A DNA stretch of 64,000 nt from Parasphingorhabdus marina DSM 22363 (GTDB taxonomy: Bacteria; Pseudomonadota; Alphaproteobacteria; Sphingomonadales; Sphingomonadaceae), in NCBI RefSeq assembly GCF_900128895.1, contig NZ_FSQW01000002.1:992001-1056000 (forward strand), read 5' to 3'. Under the pieces are notes generated by a model that worked only from the letters and a program-made list of their open reading frames with translations, made no database searches and was not told the origin of the DNA. Shown piece by piece: positions 8,290 to 17,748 of this stretch. Numbering within the stretch: position 1 is the first letter of the stretch; each line of letters starts with the position of its first letter. A program made the position numbers and the translations under genes.

Positions 8290-9438
8290 TTATTCCGTCA
8301 AATCTTCCCAGGCGTCTTTCAGGCGGGAGAAAAAGCCTTCCGATTGCGGGCTTTCGGCGCCGGTTTCGGTTTCCTGGAACTGCCGCAAAATCTGGCGTTG
8401 TTCCTTGCTCAGCCTGGTTGGTGTTTCCACGTCAATCTGGACCACCATGTCGCCATGGCCGCGGCCGCGCAGCACGGGCATGCCGGCGCCTCGCTGGCGG
8501 ATCTGCTTGCCGCTCTGGATACCCGCAGGAATCCGGATGTCATGTTTGGTGCCATCGAGTCCCGGGATCGTGATTTCGCCGCCCAGTGCCGCGACCGAGA
8601 AGCTGATCGGGGCGCGGGTGAACAAGGTCGTACCGTCGCGTTCGAAAATCGGGTGCCGTTTCAGGTGGATGAAAATATAGAGATCACCAGGTGCCGCGCC
8701 GCGCGCGCCGGCCTCGCCCTTGCCGCTCAGCCGGATGCGGGTGCCGGTGTCGACGCCGGCCGGGATTTCGACTTCAAGTGTCTGCGGCTTGTCGACCCGC
8801 CCCTCGCCATAGCAGACATGGCAGGGACTCTCGATCACTTCGCCGCGACCCTGACAGGTCGCACAAGTGCGTTCAACAACGAAAAAGCCCTGTTGCGCGC
8901 GTACCTTGCCATGTCCGTGACAGGTGTGACAGGTCCTGGAACCGGTTCCGGGCTCTGATCCGGAGCCATCACATTCGTCGCAACCGACCGACACATCAAT
9001 CTCGATTTCGGTTTGCTGTCCGTGGAATGCCTCTTCCAGCGTGATTTCCATGTCATAGCGGAGATCCGCGCCGCGCGCCGGACCGCGTTGCTGCTGGCCG
9101 CCAAACCCGCCGCCATTGCCGCCACCGAAAATGGTCTCGAAAATATCGCCAATGTCGTTGAACGCCGCACCGGCAAAACCACCGCCGCCGGCATTGTTTC
9201 CGCCGCCATTGGTGAAGGCAGCATGGCCATAACGATCATAGGCCGCACGTTTTTGCGGATCCTTGAGAACGTCATAGGCTTCGCTGATCGCCTTGAACTT
9301 CGCCTCGGCTTCGGCATCCCCGGGATTGCGGTCCGGGTGATATTGCATCGCCAGCTTGCGATAGGATGATTTCAGGGTCGCGCCGTCACATCCACGGTCG
9401 ACCTGAAGCTGTTCATAATAGTCGATTTCGGTTGCCAT
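8290..9438 (-). CDS. dnaJ: Chaperone protein DnaJ
   Basis: A 382-residue Hsp40 co-chaperone that delivers substrates to DnaK and stimulates its ATPase. The J domain (residues 1-70) has the HPD tripeptide in QYHPDRNPGD. A Gly/Phe-rich linker follows, then four CxxCxGxG zinc repeats (CDECDGSG, CHTCHGHG, CATCQGRG, CHVCYGEG), then the C-terminal substrate-binding domains. The frame stays open upstream, but MATEIDYYE at 9438 is the canonical start. It lies 106 bases after dnaK on the same strand, so the two form the usual dnaKJ operon. Confidence 0.97.
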   Translation of the reverse strand: MATEIDYYEQLQVDRGCDGATLKSSYRKLAMQYHPDRNPGDAEAEAKFKAISEAYDVLKDPQKRAAYDRYGHAAFTNGGGNNAGGGGFAGAAFNDIGDIFETIFGGGNGGGFGGQQQRGPARGADLRYDMEITLEEAFHGQQTEIEIDVSVGCDECDGSGSEPGTGSRTCHTCHGHGKVRAQQGFFVVERTCATCQGRGEVIESPCHVCYGEGRVDKPQTLEVEIPAGVDTGTRIRLSGKGEAGARGAAPGDLYIFIHLKRHPIFERDGTTLFTRAPISFSVAALGGEITIPGLDGTKHDIRIPAGIQSGKQIRQRGAGMPVLRGRGHGDMVVQIDVETPTRLSKEQRQILRQFQETETGAESPQSEGFFSRLKDAWEDLTE

Positions 9439-9511
9439 TACACTGCTTCCCCCGAAGCCGGAAAACCGCTGCCCCCGCAAAGGTGGCACGGGTGGAAATC
9501 AGTGTTCCGCC

Positions 9512-9533
9512 CTGCCCGCCCTTGCGGGGGCAG
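9512..9533. repeat. GC-rich hairpin in the dnaK-dnaJ gap
   Basis: CTGCCC pairs with GGGCAG around a short GC-rich loop between dnaK and dnaJ. There is no following T-run, so it is not a classical terminator. It might attenuate read-through or protect the dnaK message. Weak call. Confidence 0.3.
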
Positions 9534-9544
9534 CGTCCATTTCA

Positions 9545-11491
9545 TTATTCTGCGGCCTTGGCTTTGTCTTCCGGCTCGGCATCGTCGGAGTCATTGACTT
9601 CCGAGAACTCGGCGTCGACGACATCGTCATCGGCTTTTGCCGCAGCATCGGCTGCCGCTGCATCCGCCGCGTCACCGCCAGCAGCCTGCTCGGCTTCATA
9701 GATCTTCTGACCCATTTGCATCGAGACCTGTGCCAGCGCTTCCGACTTGGTCTTCATCGCTTCCGGATCACCGCCTTCAATGGCTTCCTTCGTTTCCTTC
9801 AGCGCCGCCTCGATCTGGCCTTTCAGCTCGTCATCGATTTTGTCGCCATGTTCGGCCAGCTGCTTCTCGGTGGTGTGGACAAGGCTTTCGGCATTGTTCT
9901 TGGCTTCCGCCTCTTCGCGCCGCTTCTTGTCTTCCTCGGCAAATTTCTCGGCATCCTGAACCATCTGGTCGATGTCGTTATCGGTGAGACCACCAGAGGC
10001 CTGGATCTTGATCTGCTGTTCCTTGCCGGTGCCCTTGTCCTTGGCCGAGACGTTGACAATGCCGTTGGCATCAATGTCAAACGTCACGTCAATCTGCGGT
10101 ACACCGCGCGGTGCCGGCGGAATGCCTACCAGATCAAACTGGCCGAGCATCTTGTTGTCCGCGGCCATTTCGCGTTCACCCTGGAAAACCCGGATGGTCA
10201 CGGCCTGCTGATTGTCATCAGCGGTCGAGTAGACCTGCGATTTCTTGGTCGGAATGGTCGTGTTGCGGTCAATCATCCGCGTGAACACGCCGCCAAGGGT
10301 TTCGATACCCAGCGACAGCGGCGTCACGTCGAGCAACAGGACATCCTTGACGTCACCCTGCAGGACACCGGCCTGAATGGCGGCGCCCATGGCAACGACT
10401 TCGTCCGGGTTCACACCGACATGCGGCTCCTTGCCGAAAAACTCCTGCACGGTTTCGCGCACCTTCGGCATGCGGGTCATGCCGCCGACCATCACCACAT
10501 CGTCAATTTCCGATGCGTTGATACCGGCGTCCTTGAGCGCCTTTTTGCAGGGGTCGAGCGTCCGCTTGACGAGATCGCCGACCAGCTTTTCCAGATCGCT
10601 GCGGCTGATCGATTTCACCAGATGCTTCGGTCCGTTCTGATCGGCCGTAATAAACGGCAGGTTGACTTCGGTGGTCTGTGCCGAGGACAGCTCAATCTTC
10701 GCCTTTTCGGCAGCTTCCTTGAGACGCTGCAGAGCCAGCTTGTCCTGGGTGAGGTCAATGCTTTCCTGCTTCTTGAAATCATCGGCGAGATATTCGACGA
10801 GTTTCGCGTCAAAATCTTCACCGCCGAGGAACGTGTCCCCATTGGTGGATTTCACTTCGAAAACACCGTCACCGATTTCCAGAATGGAGATATCGAAAGT
10901 CCCGCCACCGAGGTCATATACCGCGATGGTCTTGCCGTCATTTTTCTCCAGACCGTAAGCCAGGGCAGCCGCCGTCGGCTCATTGATGATGCGCAGAACT
11001 TCGAGGCCCGCAATCTTGCCGGCATCTTTCGTGGCCTGGCGCTGGGCGTCATTAAAATAGGCCGGAACCGTGATAACCGCTTGCTCGACCGTTTCACCAA
11101 GATAGCTTTCGGCGGTTTCTTTCATCTTCTGCAGCGTGAAGGCAGATATCTGAGCGGGAGAATAGTCTTCACCACCGGCCTTGACCCATGCGTCGCCATT
11201 GGAACCCTTGACGATTTCATAGGGAACGAGTTCCATGTCCTTTTTCGTCATCGGGTCATCAAAGCGGCGACCGATCAGGCGCTTGACCGCAAAGATCGTG
11301 CTTTCCGGATTGGTTACGGCCTGGCGCTTCGCCGGCTGGCCGATCAGGCGCTCGCCATCCTTGGTAAACGCCACAACGGACGGAGTTGTCCGGGCGCCTT
11401 CCGCATTTTCAATAACCTTCGGCTTGCCGCCGTCCATGACGGCTACACAACTATTCGTGGTGCCGAGATCAATACCGATAACTTTAGCCAT
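9545..11491 (-). CDS. dnaK: Chaperone protein DnaK (Hsp70)
   Basis: A 648-residue Hsp70, the usual length. The N-terminal actin-fold ATPase contains [21 protein letters not shown] and VGGMTRMP signatures. The linker with [12 protein letters not shown] leads into the substrate-binding domain. The Ala/Asp-rich C-terminal tail is typical. It folds nascent and heat-damaged proteins with DnaJ and GrpE, both encoded in this window. An excellent heat-shock promoter lies about 80-110 bases upstream. Confidence 0.98.
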   Translation of the reverse strand: MAKVIGIDLGTTNSCVAVMDGGKPKVIENAEGARTTPSVVAFTKDGERLIGQPAKRQAVTNPESTIFAVKRLIGRRFDDPMTKKDMELVPYEIVKGSNGDAWVKAGGEDYSPAQISAFTLQKMKETAESYLGETVEQAVITVPAYFNDAQRQATKDAGKIAGLEVLRIINEPTAAALAYGLEKNDGKTIAVYDLGGGTFDISILEIGDGVFEVKSTNGDTFLGGEDFDAKLVEYLADDFKKQESIDLTQDKLALQRLKEAAEKAKIELSSAQTTEVNLPFITADQNGPKHLVKSISRSDLEKLVGDLVKRTLDPCKKALKDAGINASEIDDVVMVGGMTRMPKVRETVQEFFGKEPHVGVNPDEVVAMGAAIQAGVLQGDVKDVLLLDVTPLSLGIETLGGVFTRMIDRNTTIPTKKSQVYSTADDNQQAVTIRVFQGEREMAADNKMLGQFDLVGIPPAPRGVPQIDVTFDIDANGIVNVSAKDKGTGKEQQIKIQASGGLTDNDIDQMVQDAEKFAEEDKKRREEAEAKNNAESLVHTTEKQLAEHGDKIDDELKGQIEAALKETKEAIEGGDPEAMKTKSEALAQVSMQMGQKIYEAEQAAGGDAADAAAADAAAKADDDVVDAEFSEVNDSDDAEPEDKAKAAE

Positions 11492-11573
11492 AATTCCCTC
11501 AGTTCAATTTCCATATTAAGCAAAATAGCCGCCCGGCCCTTTTCGAGTGGCACCGTTACAGCTTCGCAATGGG

Positions 11574-11601
11574 ATATAGGTGGCATTTTTCCCTGCACAA
11601 G
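11574..11601 (-). promoter_or_regulatory. RpoH (sigma-32) type heat-shock promoter of dnaK
   Basis: On the minus strand CTTG (11601-11598) is followed after exactly 17 bases by CCTATAT (11580-11574). This fits the published alphaproteobacterial heat-shock consensus CTTG-N17/18-CYTATNT, and only the last G of the extended consensus is missing. No CIRCE element (TTAGCACTC-N9-GAGTGCTAA) is present in this upstream region. Confidence 0.75.
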
Positions 11602-11680
11602 ACTTGGCAGCCAGACGGGAAGCCCCTACATTGGTAACAGTAGCGAAATGGCACAGAAATTCAGGAGATTTGTAAGGCTT

Positions 11681-12121
11681 ATGCACAAATTCTTATCGGT
11701 AATTTTTGGTGGTGCCCTGTTGATGGCTTTGACCGCGTGCGGTCAGGGTGATGTACTCTATGTGGACGAGGCCGTGGTCAATCTCTCCCCGGTCGACGGC
11801 AATCCCTCATCCGGATATTTTGATGTTCACGGCGGCCCGGAAGATGTCGAACTTGTCGGCGTGACTTCTGATGACGTCGTGCGGCTCGAGCTGCACGAGA
11901 CGGTTGAAGAAAACGGTGTTTCAGTCATGCAGCCGGTGAAGTCAGTTCCGGTCCCCGCTGGAAAGACAGTCAGCTTTGAACCCGGCGGCAAACATCTGAT
12001 GATCTGGGGTATCGGCAATGGTTCGATATCGCGCGGATCGCTGAAAATGATCTTCATTTTTTCGAATGATGACCGCATCGAATTTGACGCCGTGGTCCGG
12101 AAAATGGGTGATCCGGAATAA
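11681..12121 (+). CDS. PCuAC-type copper chaperone, exported lipoprotein
   Basis: A 146-residue exported protein with a signal peptide ending in a possible lipobox (LTACG). The mature part shows the PCu(A)C copper-site pattern: LELHETVEENGVSVM followed by GGKHLMIWG, supplying His and Met ligands. PCuAC proteins carry Cu(I) in the periplasm to cytochrome oxidase. No Sco gene is adjacent, which is unusual but not decisive. ATG 11681 gives the best signal peptide; an in-frame ATG 33 bases upstream (11648) is possible. Confidence 0.75.
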   Translation: MHKFLSVIFGGALLMALTACGQGDVLYVDEAVVNLSPVDGNPSSGYFDVHGGPEDVELVGVTSDDVVRLELHETVEENGVSVMQPVKSVPVPAGKTVSFEPGGKHLMIWGIGNGSISRGSLKMIFIFSNDDRIEFDAVVRKMGDPE

Positions 12122-12136
12122 TCCGGCTGCATCGCA

Positions 12137-12610
12137 GTGACCGGACGCTTACTTTCAACCGCCGAAACTGCGCTGTGCCAATCGGTCTTTGGTGATGCCA
12201 TAGACTATGGCCAGGTTCGCATTTTCAACCGGAAATGGTGGCCCTTCCAGCCGAGGCACATCACCATGGCGCCCGATGGCAACCTGTGGTTCCACCCCGA
12301 CAGCGGCAAATTCTGTGCAGATTTCTGTGGCGCGGGCCTGAACCTGCAGGGGCTGTTCATTCACGAAATGGTCCATGTCTGGCAGCACCAGCAGGGGGTT
12401 TTCCTGCCACTCGTGCGCCATCCTTTTTGTCGTTATGACTATGAATTGATACCCGGCAAAAATTTCCTGGATTACAATGTCGAACAGCAGGCGGAAATCG
12501 TCCGCCACGTCTTCCTGTTGCGCAAGGGCATGATCCTCAAGAACGGATCGAAGCTGGCCGATTTTGCCGGGCTGATTCCTTTTGGGCCTCAGCAGGTCGT
12601 TCCGGCCTGA
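12137..12610 (+). CDS. Orphan HEXXH protein, 'vgr-related' type
   Basis: A 157-residue protein of the kind annotated 'vgr-related' in sphingomonads. It contains a zinc-metallopeptidase-like motif HEMVHVWQHQ (His76, Glu77, His80). A downstream VEQQAE segment has Glu116 and Glu120 available as a third ligand, as in gluzincins. No signal peptide is evident. Start is GTG at 12137, 16 bases after the PCuAC stop, so co-transcription is likely. No VgrG, Hcp or Rhs gene lies nearby, so a secretion-system role is unsupported. Function unknown. Confidence 0.7.
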   Translation: MTGRLLSTAETALCQSVFGDAIDYGQVRIFNRKWWPFQPRHITMAPDGNLWFHPDSGKFCADFCGAGLNLQGLFIHEMVHVWQHQQGVFLPLVRHPFCRYDYELIPGKNFLDYNVEQQAEIVRHVFLLRKGMILKNGSKLADFAGLIPFGPQQVVPA

Positions 12611-12656
12611 CGGCTGCCAGATAGTCACCGGTCCAGCCGACCATGAACGGAAAATG

Positions 12657-12721
12657 GCCGGCATATGCAATTTCGGGGGTGTTGAGGGAGGGAGAAGTTC
12701 CGAAGTATTGCATATGCCGGC
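12657..12721. repeat. Long intergenic hairpin with perfect 15-bp stem
   Basis: GCCGGCATATGCAAT (12657-12671) and its exact reverse complement (12707-12721) enclose 35 bases. Five more pairs (TTCGG with CCGAA) can form inside after a 2-base bulge. There is no T-run. It fills most of the gap between the HEXXH gene and the small DUF465 gene and might be a repeat element or an RNA-stability structure. Confidence 0.6.
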
Positions 12722-12739
12722 GCCTTGGGTAAACGCCCG

Positions 12740-12913
12740 TCATAGCCGGGCGGGTTCCAATTTCATCCGAGCGGCAGCGATTTCGTCCTTGATCCGCAGG
12801 CGGATTTTCTTGAGTTGCCGCAATTCCTGCTGCCGGCTGGCGGCCTTGCAGTTGTCAATCAGCCGGTTGAGCCGGCGGTGACGTTGATAAAGCTTGTTCA
12901 GATAATTGTTCAT
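12740..12913 (-). CDS. Small DUF465 (YdcH-like) protein
   Basis: A 57-residue, highly basic helical protein reading MNNYLNKLYQRHRRLN and later LRQLKKIRLRIKDEIAA. This is the HRxL...LKK..LxIKDEI pattern of DUF465/YdcH proteins. AGGAG lies six bases before the ATG at 12913 on the minus strand, which supports translation from there; an in-frame ATG at 12919 is too close to it. The role of the family is unknown. The protein is cytoplasmic, with coiled-coil character. Confidence 0.72.
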   Translation of the reverse strand: MNNYLNKLYQRHRRLNRLIDNCKAASRQQELRQLKKIRLRIKDEIAAARMKLEPARL

Positions 12914-12993
12914 TCGCATCTCCTGAAACAGAAATAGGGAGAATCGGGGAATTCATCCAATCGAATGATGTCTGAACTATTGATAGGCTGCTT

Positions 12994-14388
12994 CTATGGG
13001 TTGGGCAATAGTCCCAAACGTGCACGCATCGACCATCTGGCCAGCATGAGTACAGCGACGATGCCCAGACCGCTGGCAAGCCCGACCCAGACTCCTACGC
13101 CTTCCCAGCCCTGCCAGAAAGCCAGGCCGGCACCGACGCCGATTCCAATGAACCAGTACCCCATCAGCGCGAAGATCATGGGAACCGTTGTATCGTGCAG
13201 TCCGCGCAACATGCCGGCACCCACCACTTGCGCCCCGTCGACAATCTGGAAAATTGCCGCAATCGCGAGGAAGCTGACAGCAAGGGTGGCCACTTTCGCA
13301 TTCCCGGGCGCGTCCGCATCTATGAACAGACCGATCAGGAATTCGGGTGCGAGCAACAGCACCAGGGCCATGGCAGCCATGAACCCCGTGCCGAGGACAA
13401 AGCTGACCCAGCCCGCCCGTGCAATGCCCGGGTGATCGCGGCGACCATATTGAATGCCCACCCGGACCGTCGCCGCCTGCCCCAGCCCCATCGGCACCAT
13501 GAACGTCAGCGAGGCCAGTTGCAGTGCAATCGCATGCGCCGCCACGGACTCGGCATTGATCAGTCCCATCAGCAAAGCTGCAATGCCGAACACGGATCCT
13601 TCCAGCCCCATGGTAATGCCGATTGGCAGACCCAGTTTCCACAAGGCACGAAAACGTTGCCAGTCGCTGCGCCAGAAGCGGCCAAACAACCGATAGCGCC
13701 GGAAGCGCGGGTGCAACATCACGACCAGTGCCATGCTGGCAAACATCAGCACATTGGTCATCACGCTGCCGATACCGGCCCCGGCCACTCCAAAGGCCGG
13801 TACGCCGAAATTGCCAAAAATCAGGGCATAGTTGAACAAGGCATTTGCCAGAACGCCAATGACGCTGACAACCAGCGCCCAGACCGGCTGCTCCAGCGCC
13901 GATACGAAGTTTCGCAGGATGATGAATCCCAGAAACGGCAACACAGACCACATATAGGCGGATATATATGTGCCTGCGATCCGGGCCAGATCAGGCTGCT
14001 GACCGAAACTGACCAATATCTGCTCAGTATTCCACAGCAGGAACCAGAACGGCACGATGACCGAAACCGCCGCCCAGATTGCTTGCCGAAACGTCCGGCG
14101 GACATCCCGGACGCTGTGGGCCATGCGGCCAATTTCACTGGCCATCATTGGTGCAGAAGCCGTGATCAGGCCCATGCAGAAAATGGCACAGCTCATCGCC
14201 AGGTTGAAACCCAGCGTGGCGCCAGCCAGCTCTCTCGCCCCCAGCCAGCCGAGCATCAGGACATCCGTGGCCCCGATCAGCGCCATCGTCAGATTCGACA
14301 GGATGAGCGGCCAGGCGAGACGAAGCGTCGCCCCGGTCTCGTGCCGCCATGCTGCCGGTCCGGTCAAGGTTTGCACTGTGCGAGTCAT
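12994..14388 (-). CDS. MATE family multidrug/cation efflux transporter
   Basis: A 464-residue NorM-type transporter with about twelve hydrophobic segments arranged as two homologous halves. Typical MATE signatures include LILSNLTMALIGATDVLMLGWLG at the first helices and PIGITMGLEGSVFG at the start of the second half. It probably exports drugs or metabolites in exchange for Na+ or H+. It stands alone, 80 bases upstream of the DUF465 gene on the same strand. Substrate unknown. Confidence 0.92.
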   Translation of the reverse strand: MTRTVQTLTGPAAWRHETGATLRLAWPLILSNLTMALIGATDVLMLGWLGARELAGATLGFNLAMSCAIFCMGLITASAPMMASEIGRMAHSVRDVRRTFRQAIWAAVSVIVPFWFLLWNTEQILVSFGQQPDLARIAGTYISAYMWSVLPFLGFIILRNFVSALEQPVWALVVSVIGVLANALFNYALIFGNFGVPAFGVAGAGIGSVMTNVLMFASMALVVMLHPRFRRYRLFGRFWRSDWQRFRALWKLGLPIGITMGLEGSVFGIAALLMGLINAESVAAHAIALQLASLTFMVPMGLGQAATVRVGIQYGRRDHPGIARAGWVSFVLGTGFMAAMALVLLLAPEFLIGLFIDADAPGNAKVATLAVSFLAIAAIFQIVDGAQVVGAGMLRGLHDTTVPMIFALMGYWFIGIGVGAGLAFWQGWEGVGVWVGLASGLGIVAVLMLARWSMRARLGLLPNP

Positions 14389-14449
14389 TGCGGCGCGTTA
14401 GCCCAGTCAGACCGCCGATACCAGCCAATCCCGCAATTCCAGCGGCAAG

Positions 14450-14480
14450 AAAAAACCCCGCCGAATTGCTTCAGCGGGGC
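14450..14480 (-). terminator. Rho-independent terminator of the PEP-CTERM gene
   Basis: On the minus strand GCCCCGC...GCGGGG is followed by six T (A-run 14450-14455 on the plus strand). The stem is CCCCGC 14456-14461 with GCGGGG 14474-14479 and a 12-base loop. It lies 28 bases after the PEP-CTERM stop codon. Confidence 0.85.
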
Positions 14481-14507
14481 TTGTGAAATTTTTCAGACTG
14501 GAAAGAA

Positions 14508-15179
14508 TCAGGCGTAGCTGACTTTCACATTCTGCTTGCGGCGACGCATCGCTGCACCAACAGCACCAAAGCCGAAGATCATGAAGGCCCATGTTGCCGG
14601 CTCAGGAACTGCGCCCATGCCGAAGTTCGCCTTGAAGAAGATGTCGGAACTTCTGGAGCTCCATGTATTGGTCGTGAGTCCACCAAAATTCGTACCATTA
14701 TTCAGGAAAACAAAATTTCCATCAATGTCATCATTGGCGAATGGCATGTTGAACGTGCTCACGGGCTGTGCACCGAGATCCGAAATGCTCAAAAACGCCA
14801 CATAAGTATTGCCAGTGGTGAGTCCCAAGCCTCCGGTGTTGAACATATATTCCGTCAACCCGGCATCTCCGTGGCTTCGAAGGTCACTGGAGTAAAGAAC
14901 GGACCCGACTTTCGTCCCGTCCCAGGTTCCCAGATAACCTTTAAAGTCCAGATCACCAGCACCACTTACCCGATCGCCGAGAAAGAGCGAAAAACTGTTG
15001 ATCGCGCTGCCGCCGGCATTGAACAACTGGCCATAAGTTGCTGTGTTTGTCGATCCGAAGCGCTGAATGTTCCCTGACGAACCGCCAGTGGTATTGTCAA
15101 TATTCTGTGCTGCAGCCGGCACCATCGGAATAGCCAAGGCCATCGCTGTACCCAGCGTATATTTCATCAATTTATTCAC
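14508..15179 (-). CDS. PEP-CTERM sorting domain protein
   Basis: A 223-residue exported protein with a signal peptide (cleavage after PAAAQ) and a Gly/Asn/Ser-rich beta-type body. The classical PEP-CTERM tail is VPEPATWAFMIFGFG followed by a hydrophobic stretch and RRRK. Such tails are recognised by an exosortase, usually alongside exopolysaccharide genes; none is in this window. Translation probably starts at the GTG at 15179, because GAGGGGG sits six bases before it and the next ATG (15167) is too far. The body is of unknown function. Confidence 0.85.
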   Translation of the reverse strand: MNKLMKYTLGTAMALAIPMVPAAAQNIDNTTGGSSGNIQRFGSTNTATYGQLFNAGGSAINSFSLFLGDRVSGAGDLDFKGYLGTWDGTKVGSVLYSSDLRSHGDAGLTEYMFNTGGLGLTTGNTYVAFLSISDLGAQPVSTFNMPFANDDIDGNFVFLNNGTNFGGLTTNTWSSRSSDIFFKANFGMGAVPEPATWAFMIFGFGAVGAAMRRRKQNVKVSYA

Positions 15180-15404
15180 AAAAACCCCCTCGAGAGACAG
15201 AAATTCCTCGACCCTGTCGCTTCACTAGCCAAATTGGTCCGAAAAATCAATATATTGTTAAAAATTTGTCCCGTTTTGAGACATCTGTTTTTGCGGTTCT
15301 CATGGGCTTCAAAGCCAGAGCCAAAAATTATCCCTTGCCTGAGCAGGCGCACCTCTGGCAGTTCCGCGCATTCACAAAATTAACGGGTCGGGGACTTCAT
15401 ACAG

Positions 15405-16760
15405 ATGTTGAGTGCAATCGGACTGATTGGCGGACTGGCGCTGCTCATCTACATGACGGTCAGAGGCGTGAATATTCTCATTGCCGGTCCCGTGGCAGCG
15501 GCGATCGTGGCTGCGACCAGCGGCATCGCCTGGTTGCCACCCCTCGCCGCAGCCGATGCGCCCGACTTTGCCACCGCCTATATGGACGGCTTTGTCGGCT
15601 TCTTCAAAAGCTGGTTCTTCATGTTCCTGCTTGGGGCGATTTTCGGGGAGATCATGAGTGCCAGCGGAGCCGCCGCCAGCGTCGCCCACTGGATCGTCGA
15701 GAAGATCGGCATCAAGCATGCGGTCCTCGCCGTGGTCGCAGCCTGTGCGGTGCTGACCTATGGCGGGGTCAGCGTTTTCATCGTCGCCTTTTCGGTTTAC
15801 TCGCTGGCCGTGCACCTGTTTCGCGAAGCCAATTTGCCGCGTCGATTCATTCCGGCCGCCCTCGCCTTTGGTTCGGTGACCTTCACCATGACGACGGCGG
15901 GATCGCCGGAAATCCAGAATCTGATCCCGATGGAGTTTCTGGGCACCACTGCCTATGCCGGATGGGAAGTCAGCCTGGTCGTCGCGATATTCATGGCCGT
16001 CTCCGGGCATTTCTGGCTCAATGCGATGGTCAAGCGCGCGGTGGCCCGGGGCGAACATTTTGTCGGCCGGGAAAGCGACGATACCAATACCGACTATAGC
16101 GCATTGCCCGCTCCGATCCTCTGTCTGTTGCCGCTGGTTGCCGTGCTCGGCGTGTTCCTGATCTTTCAATATCCCCAGAATATGGGCCCCCTTTCCGCCC
16201 TGTTGCCCGCGAGTTCGCTGGACAAATGGGCGCTGGTGGCCGCTCTGGGTTCCGGAGCAGTCGTGGCGCTGATTGTGGGATTCAAGAAGCTGGCCGCCAT
16301 GCCCGATGCCTTTTCCCGGGGGGCCACCAGCGCCGTTGTCGCGATCACCAATACCTGCGCGGTCGTCGGGTTTGGTGCGGTGGCAAAACTGTCTCCGGCC
16401 TTTCAGGAAGCGCTGGTGATGGTGCAGAATATTCCCGGCAGTCCGCTGATCGGTGCAGCCATAGCAGTCACCGTTATCGCCGGCCTCACCGGCTCGGCCT
16501 CTGGCGGCCAGTCGATCGCCCTTCCCCTGATTGCACCGCATTATCTCGATGTCGGCGCGCAACCCGACGAGCTGCATCGCGTGGTCGCCATCTCGTCCGG
16601 CGCGCTCGATAGTCTGCCGCATAATGGCTATGTTGTCACCACCATCCGCGCGGTGTGCGGGGAGACCCACAAGGATGCCTATGGGGCGGTCGGGGCACTC
16701 ACCGTGGTTATCCCGGTGATCGGCACAATCATGGCCGTGGTGCTGTTCGGGATATTCTAG
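15405..16760 (+). CDS. GntP family permease
   Basis: A 451-residue integral membrane protein with about twelve helices. The signature segments FMFLLGAIFGEIMSASGAA, LTYGGVSVFIVAF and GLTGSASGGQS match the GntP gluconate:H+ symporter family. It probably imports a sugar acid or related hydroxy-carboxylate. No catabolic gene is adjacent, so the substrate is unknown. Its stop shares a CTAG with the convergent gene on the minus strand. The 225 bases upstream hold no further gene. Confidence 0.88.
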   Translation: MLSAIGLIGGLALLIYMTVRGVNILIAGPVAAAIVAATSGIAWLPPLAAADAPDFATAYMDGFVGFFKSWFFMFLLGAIFGEIMSASGAAASVAHWIVEKIGIKHAVLAVVAACAVLTYGGVSVFIVAFSVYSLAVHLFREANLPRRFIPAALAFGSVTFTMTTAGSPEIQNLIPMEFLGTTAYAGWEVSLVVAIFMAVSGHFWLNAMVKRAVARGEHFVGRESDDTNTDYSALPAPILCLLPLVAVLGVFLIFQYPQNMGPLSALLPASSLDKWALVAALGSGAVVALIVGFKKLAAMPDAFSRGATSAVVAITNTCAVVGFGAVAKLSPAFQEALVMVQNIPGSPLIGAAIAVTVIAGLTGSASGGQSIALPLIAPHYLDVGAQPDELHRVVAISSGALDSLPHNGYVVTTIRAVCGETHKDAYGAVGALTVVIPVIGTIMAVVLFGIF

Positions 16761-17560
16761 AAGGAGGCGAAGGTCGTGGTGGCAGGAACCACCCGGTTGC
16801 TGATCCCCAGAAGCTTCCAATCATCGTCTTCATAGACATATTTGTAGCGGAACTCATACCGGTTCGGGAGAGTGTCGTAATAGCCGTTGATGATCAGTGT
16901 TCCTTCCTTGTCCAGTTCTGCAGGTCCGGCCAGAAAGGGTGTCTTGCCCTTGAGAACACTCATCTCACCATCGGATCCCCCAATATCGAGCAATGCCGCG
17001 TTGAGCTTCTCGACGGTCGCCTGTTCCTGGAGAAATGACGAGGACACCTGATGTAGCGCCGTCATGTCCGCGGCTTCAACGCTGTCGATAAAGACATCGG
17101 TTGTGGCCCCGGCAATTTCGCGTTGCTTTTCATTGGGCGGCAATGTCGGCATATCAGATTCGCCGGAGATCCCCGACTGTCCTTTCTCAATACCCTGGAT
17201 TTTCCAGCCGGCATCCGAATTGACCAGTGTTACCGTGAGCGGAATGACACCGCCCGTATCGGTGGTGACTGTTCCTTTCAGGGTGGCCACATTATTTTCA
17301 ATGGACCGCGAAGACCAGCTGGTTTCCGTGACGTGATCGAGCGCAGAGGATGACAGAAACCTCTCGAGCTGCTCTTTTGATGTCCCGGCCTGAAAATCCT
17401 CGGTCAGCAATTCATAAGCCTGATCCATTTCACCGTTCTGGACTTTCGCAAAGAACTCGTCGCTGGCATCCGCAGCCCCGCCGGTTATCCAGAACACCAG
17501 TCCGAACAAGAGCCCCAGAAAGGCCACGCCTCCCAGCACCACTTTCATCCATGTTTTCAT
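16757..17560 (-). CDS. Membrane-anchored protein with two NTF2-like halves, unknown
   Basis: I do not recognise this 267-residue protein. One N-terminal hydrophobic helix (residues 6-26) anchors it, with the rest presumably periplasmic. The first half (DEFFAKVQNGEMDQAYELL ... GWKIQGI) and the second (TTDVFIDSVEAADMTALHQV ... DDWKLLGISN) both read like DUF4864/DUF4878-type NTF2-like folds, suggesting an internal duplication. The start at 17560 has AAGGA nine bases upstream; the frame stays open further upstream without a good site. It is divergent from the response regulator and convergent with GntP (4-base CTAG overlap). Confidence 0.65.
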   Translation of the reverse strand: MKTWMKVVLGGVAFLGLLFGLVFWITGGAADASDEFFAKVQNGEMDQAYELLTEDFQAGTSKEQLERFLSSSALDHVTETSWSSRSIENNVATLKGTVTTDTGGVIPLTVTLVNSDAGWKIQGIEKGQSGISGESDMPTLPPNEKQREIAGATTDVFIDSVEAADMTALHQVSSSFLQEQATVEKLNAALLDIGGSDGEMSVLKGKTPFLAGPAELDKEGTLIINGYYDTLPNRYEFRYKYVYEDDDWKLLGISNRVVPATTTFASF

Positions 17561-17748
17561 CGGTAATCCTTCCGTTTTCCAAAAGCACCGCCCAAACCTG
17601 GGCCCGACCCTGGCTGCCGCGTTTGAGAGAGAAGTGGAGAAATGGCGCGCAATATGCCATCCCCAGTTCATGGGATATGCCTTGACCGGCCATCTGGACT
17701 AGTCCGGATCCCGGTCATCCTTTGCATTTGGTCATTGGGAGGTTTTTT

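Noticed and set aside
9716-12121. A plus-strand frame of about 800 codons across dnaK
   Set aside because: Most is antisense to dnaK. Only its last 146 codons are real, and these form the PCuAC lipoprotein starting at 11681.
15372-16820. Antisense frame opposite the GntP permease
   Set aside because: His/Gly/Asp-rich translation typical of a shadow of a membrane protein; no supported start.
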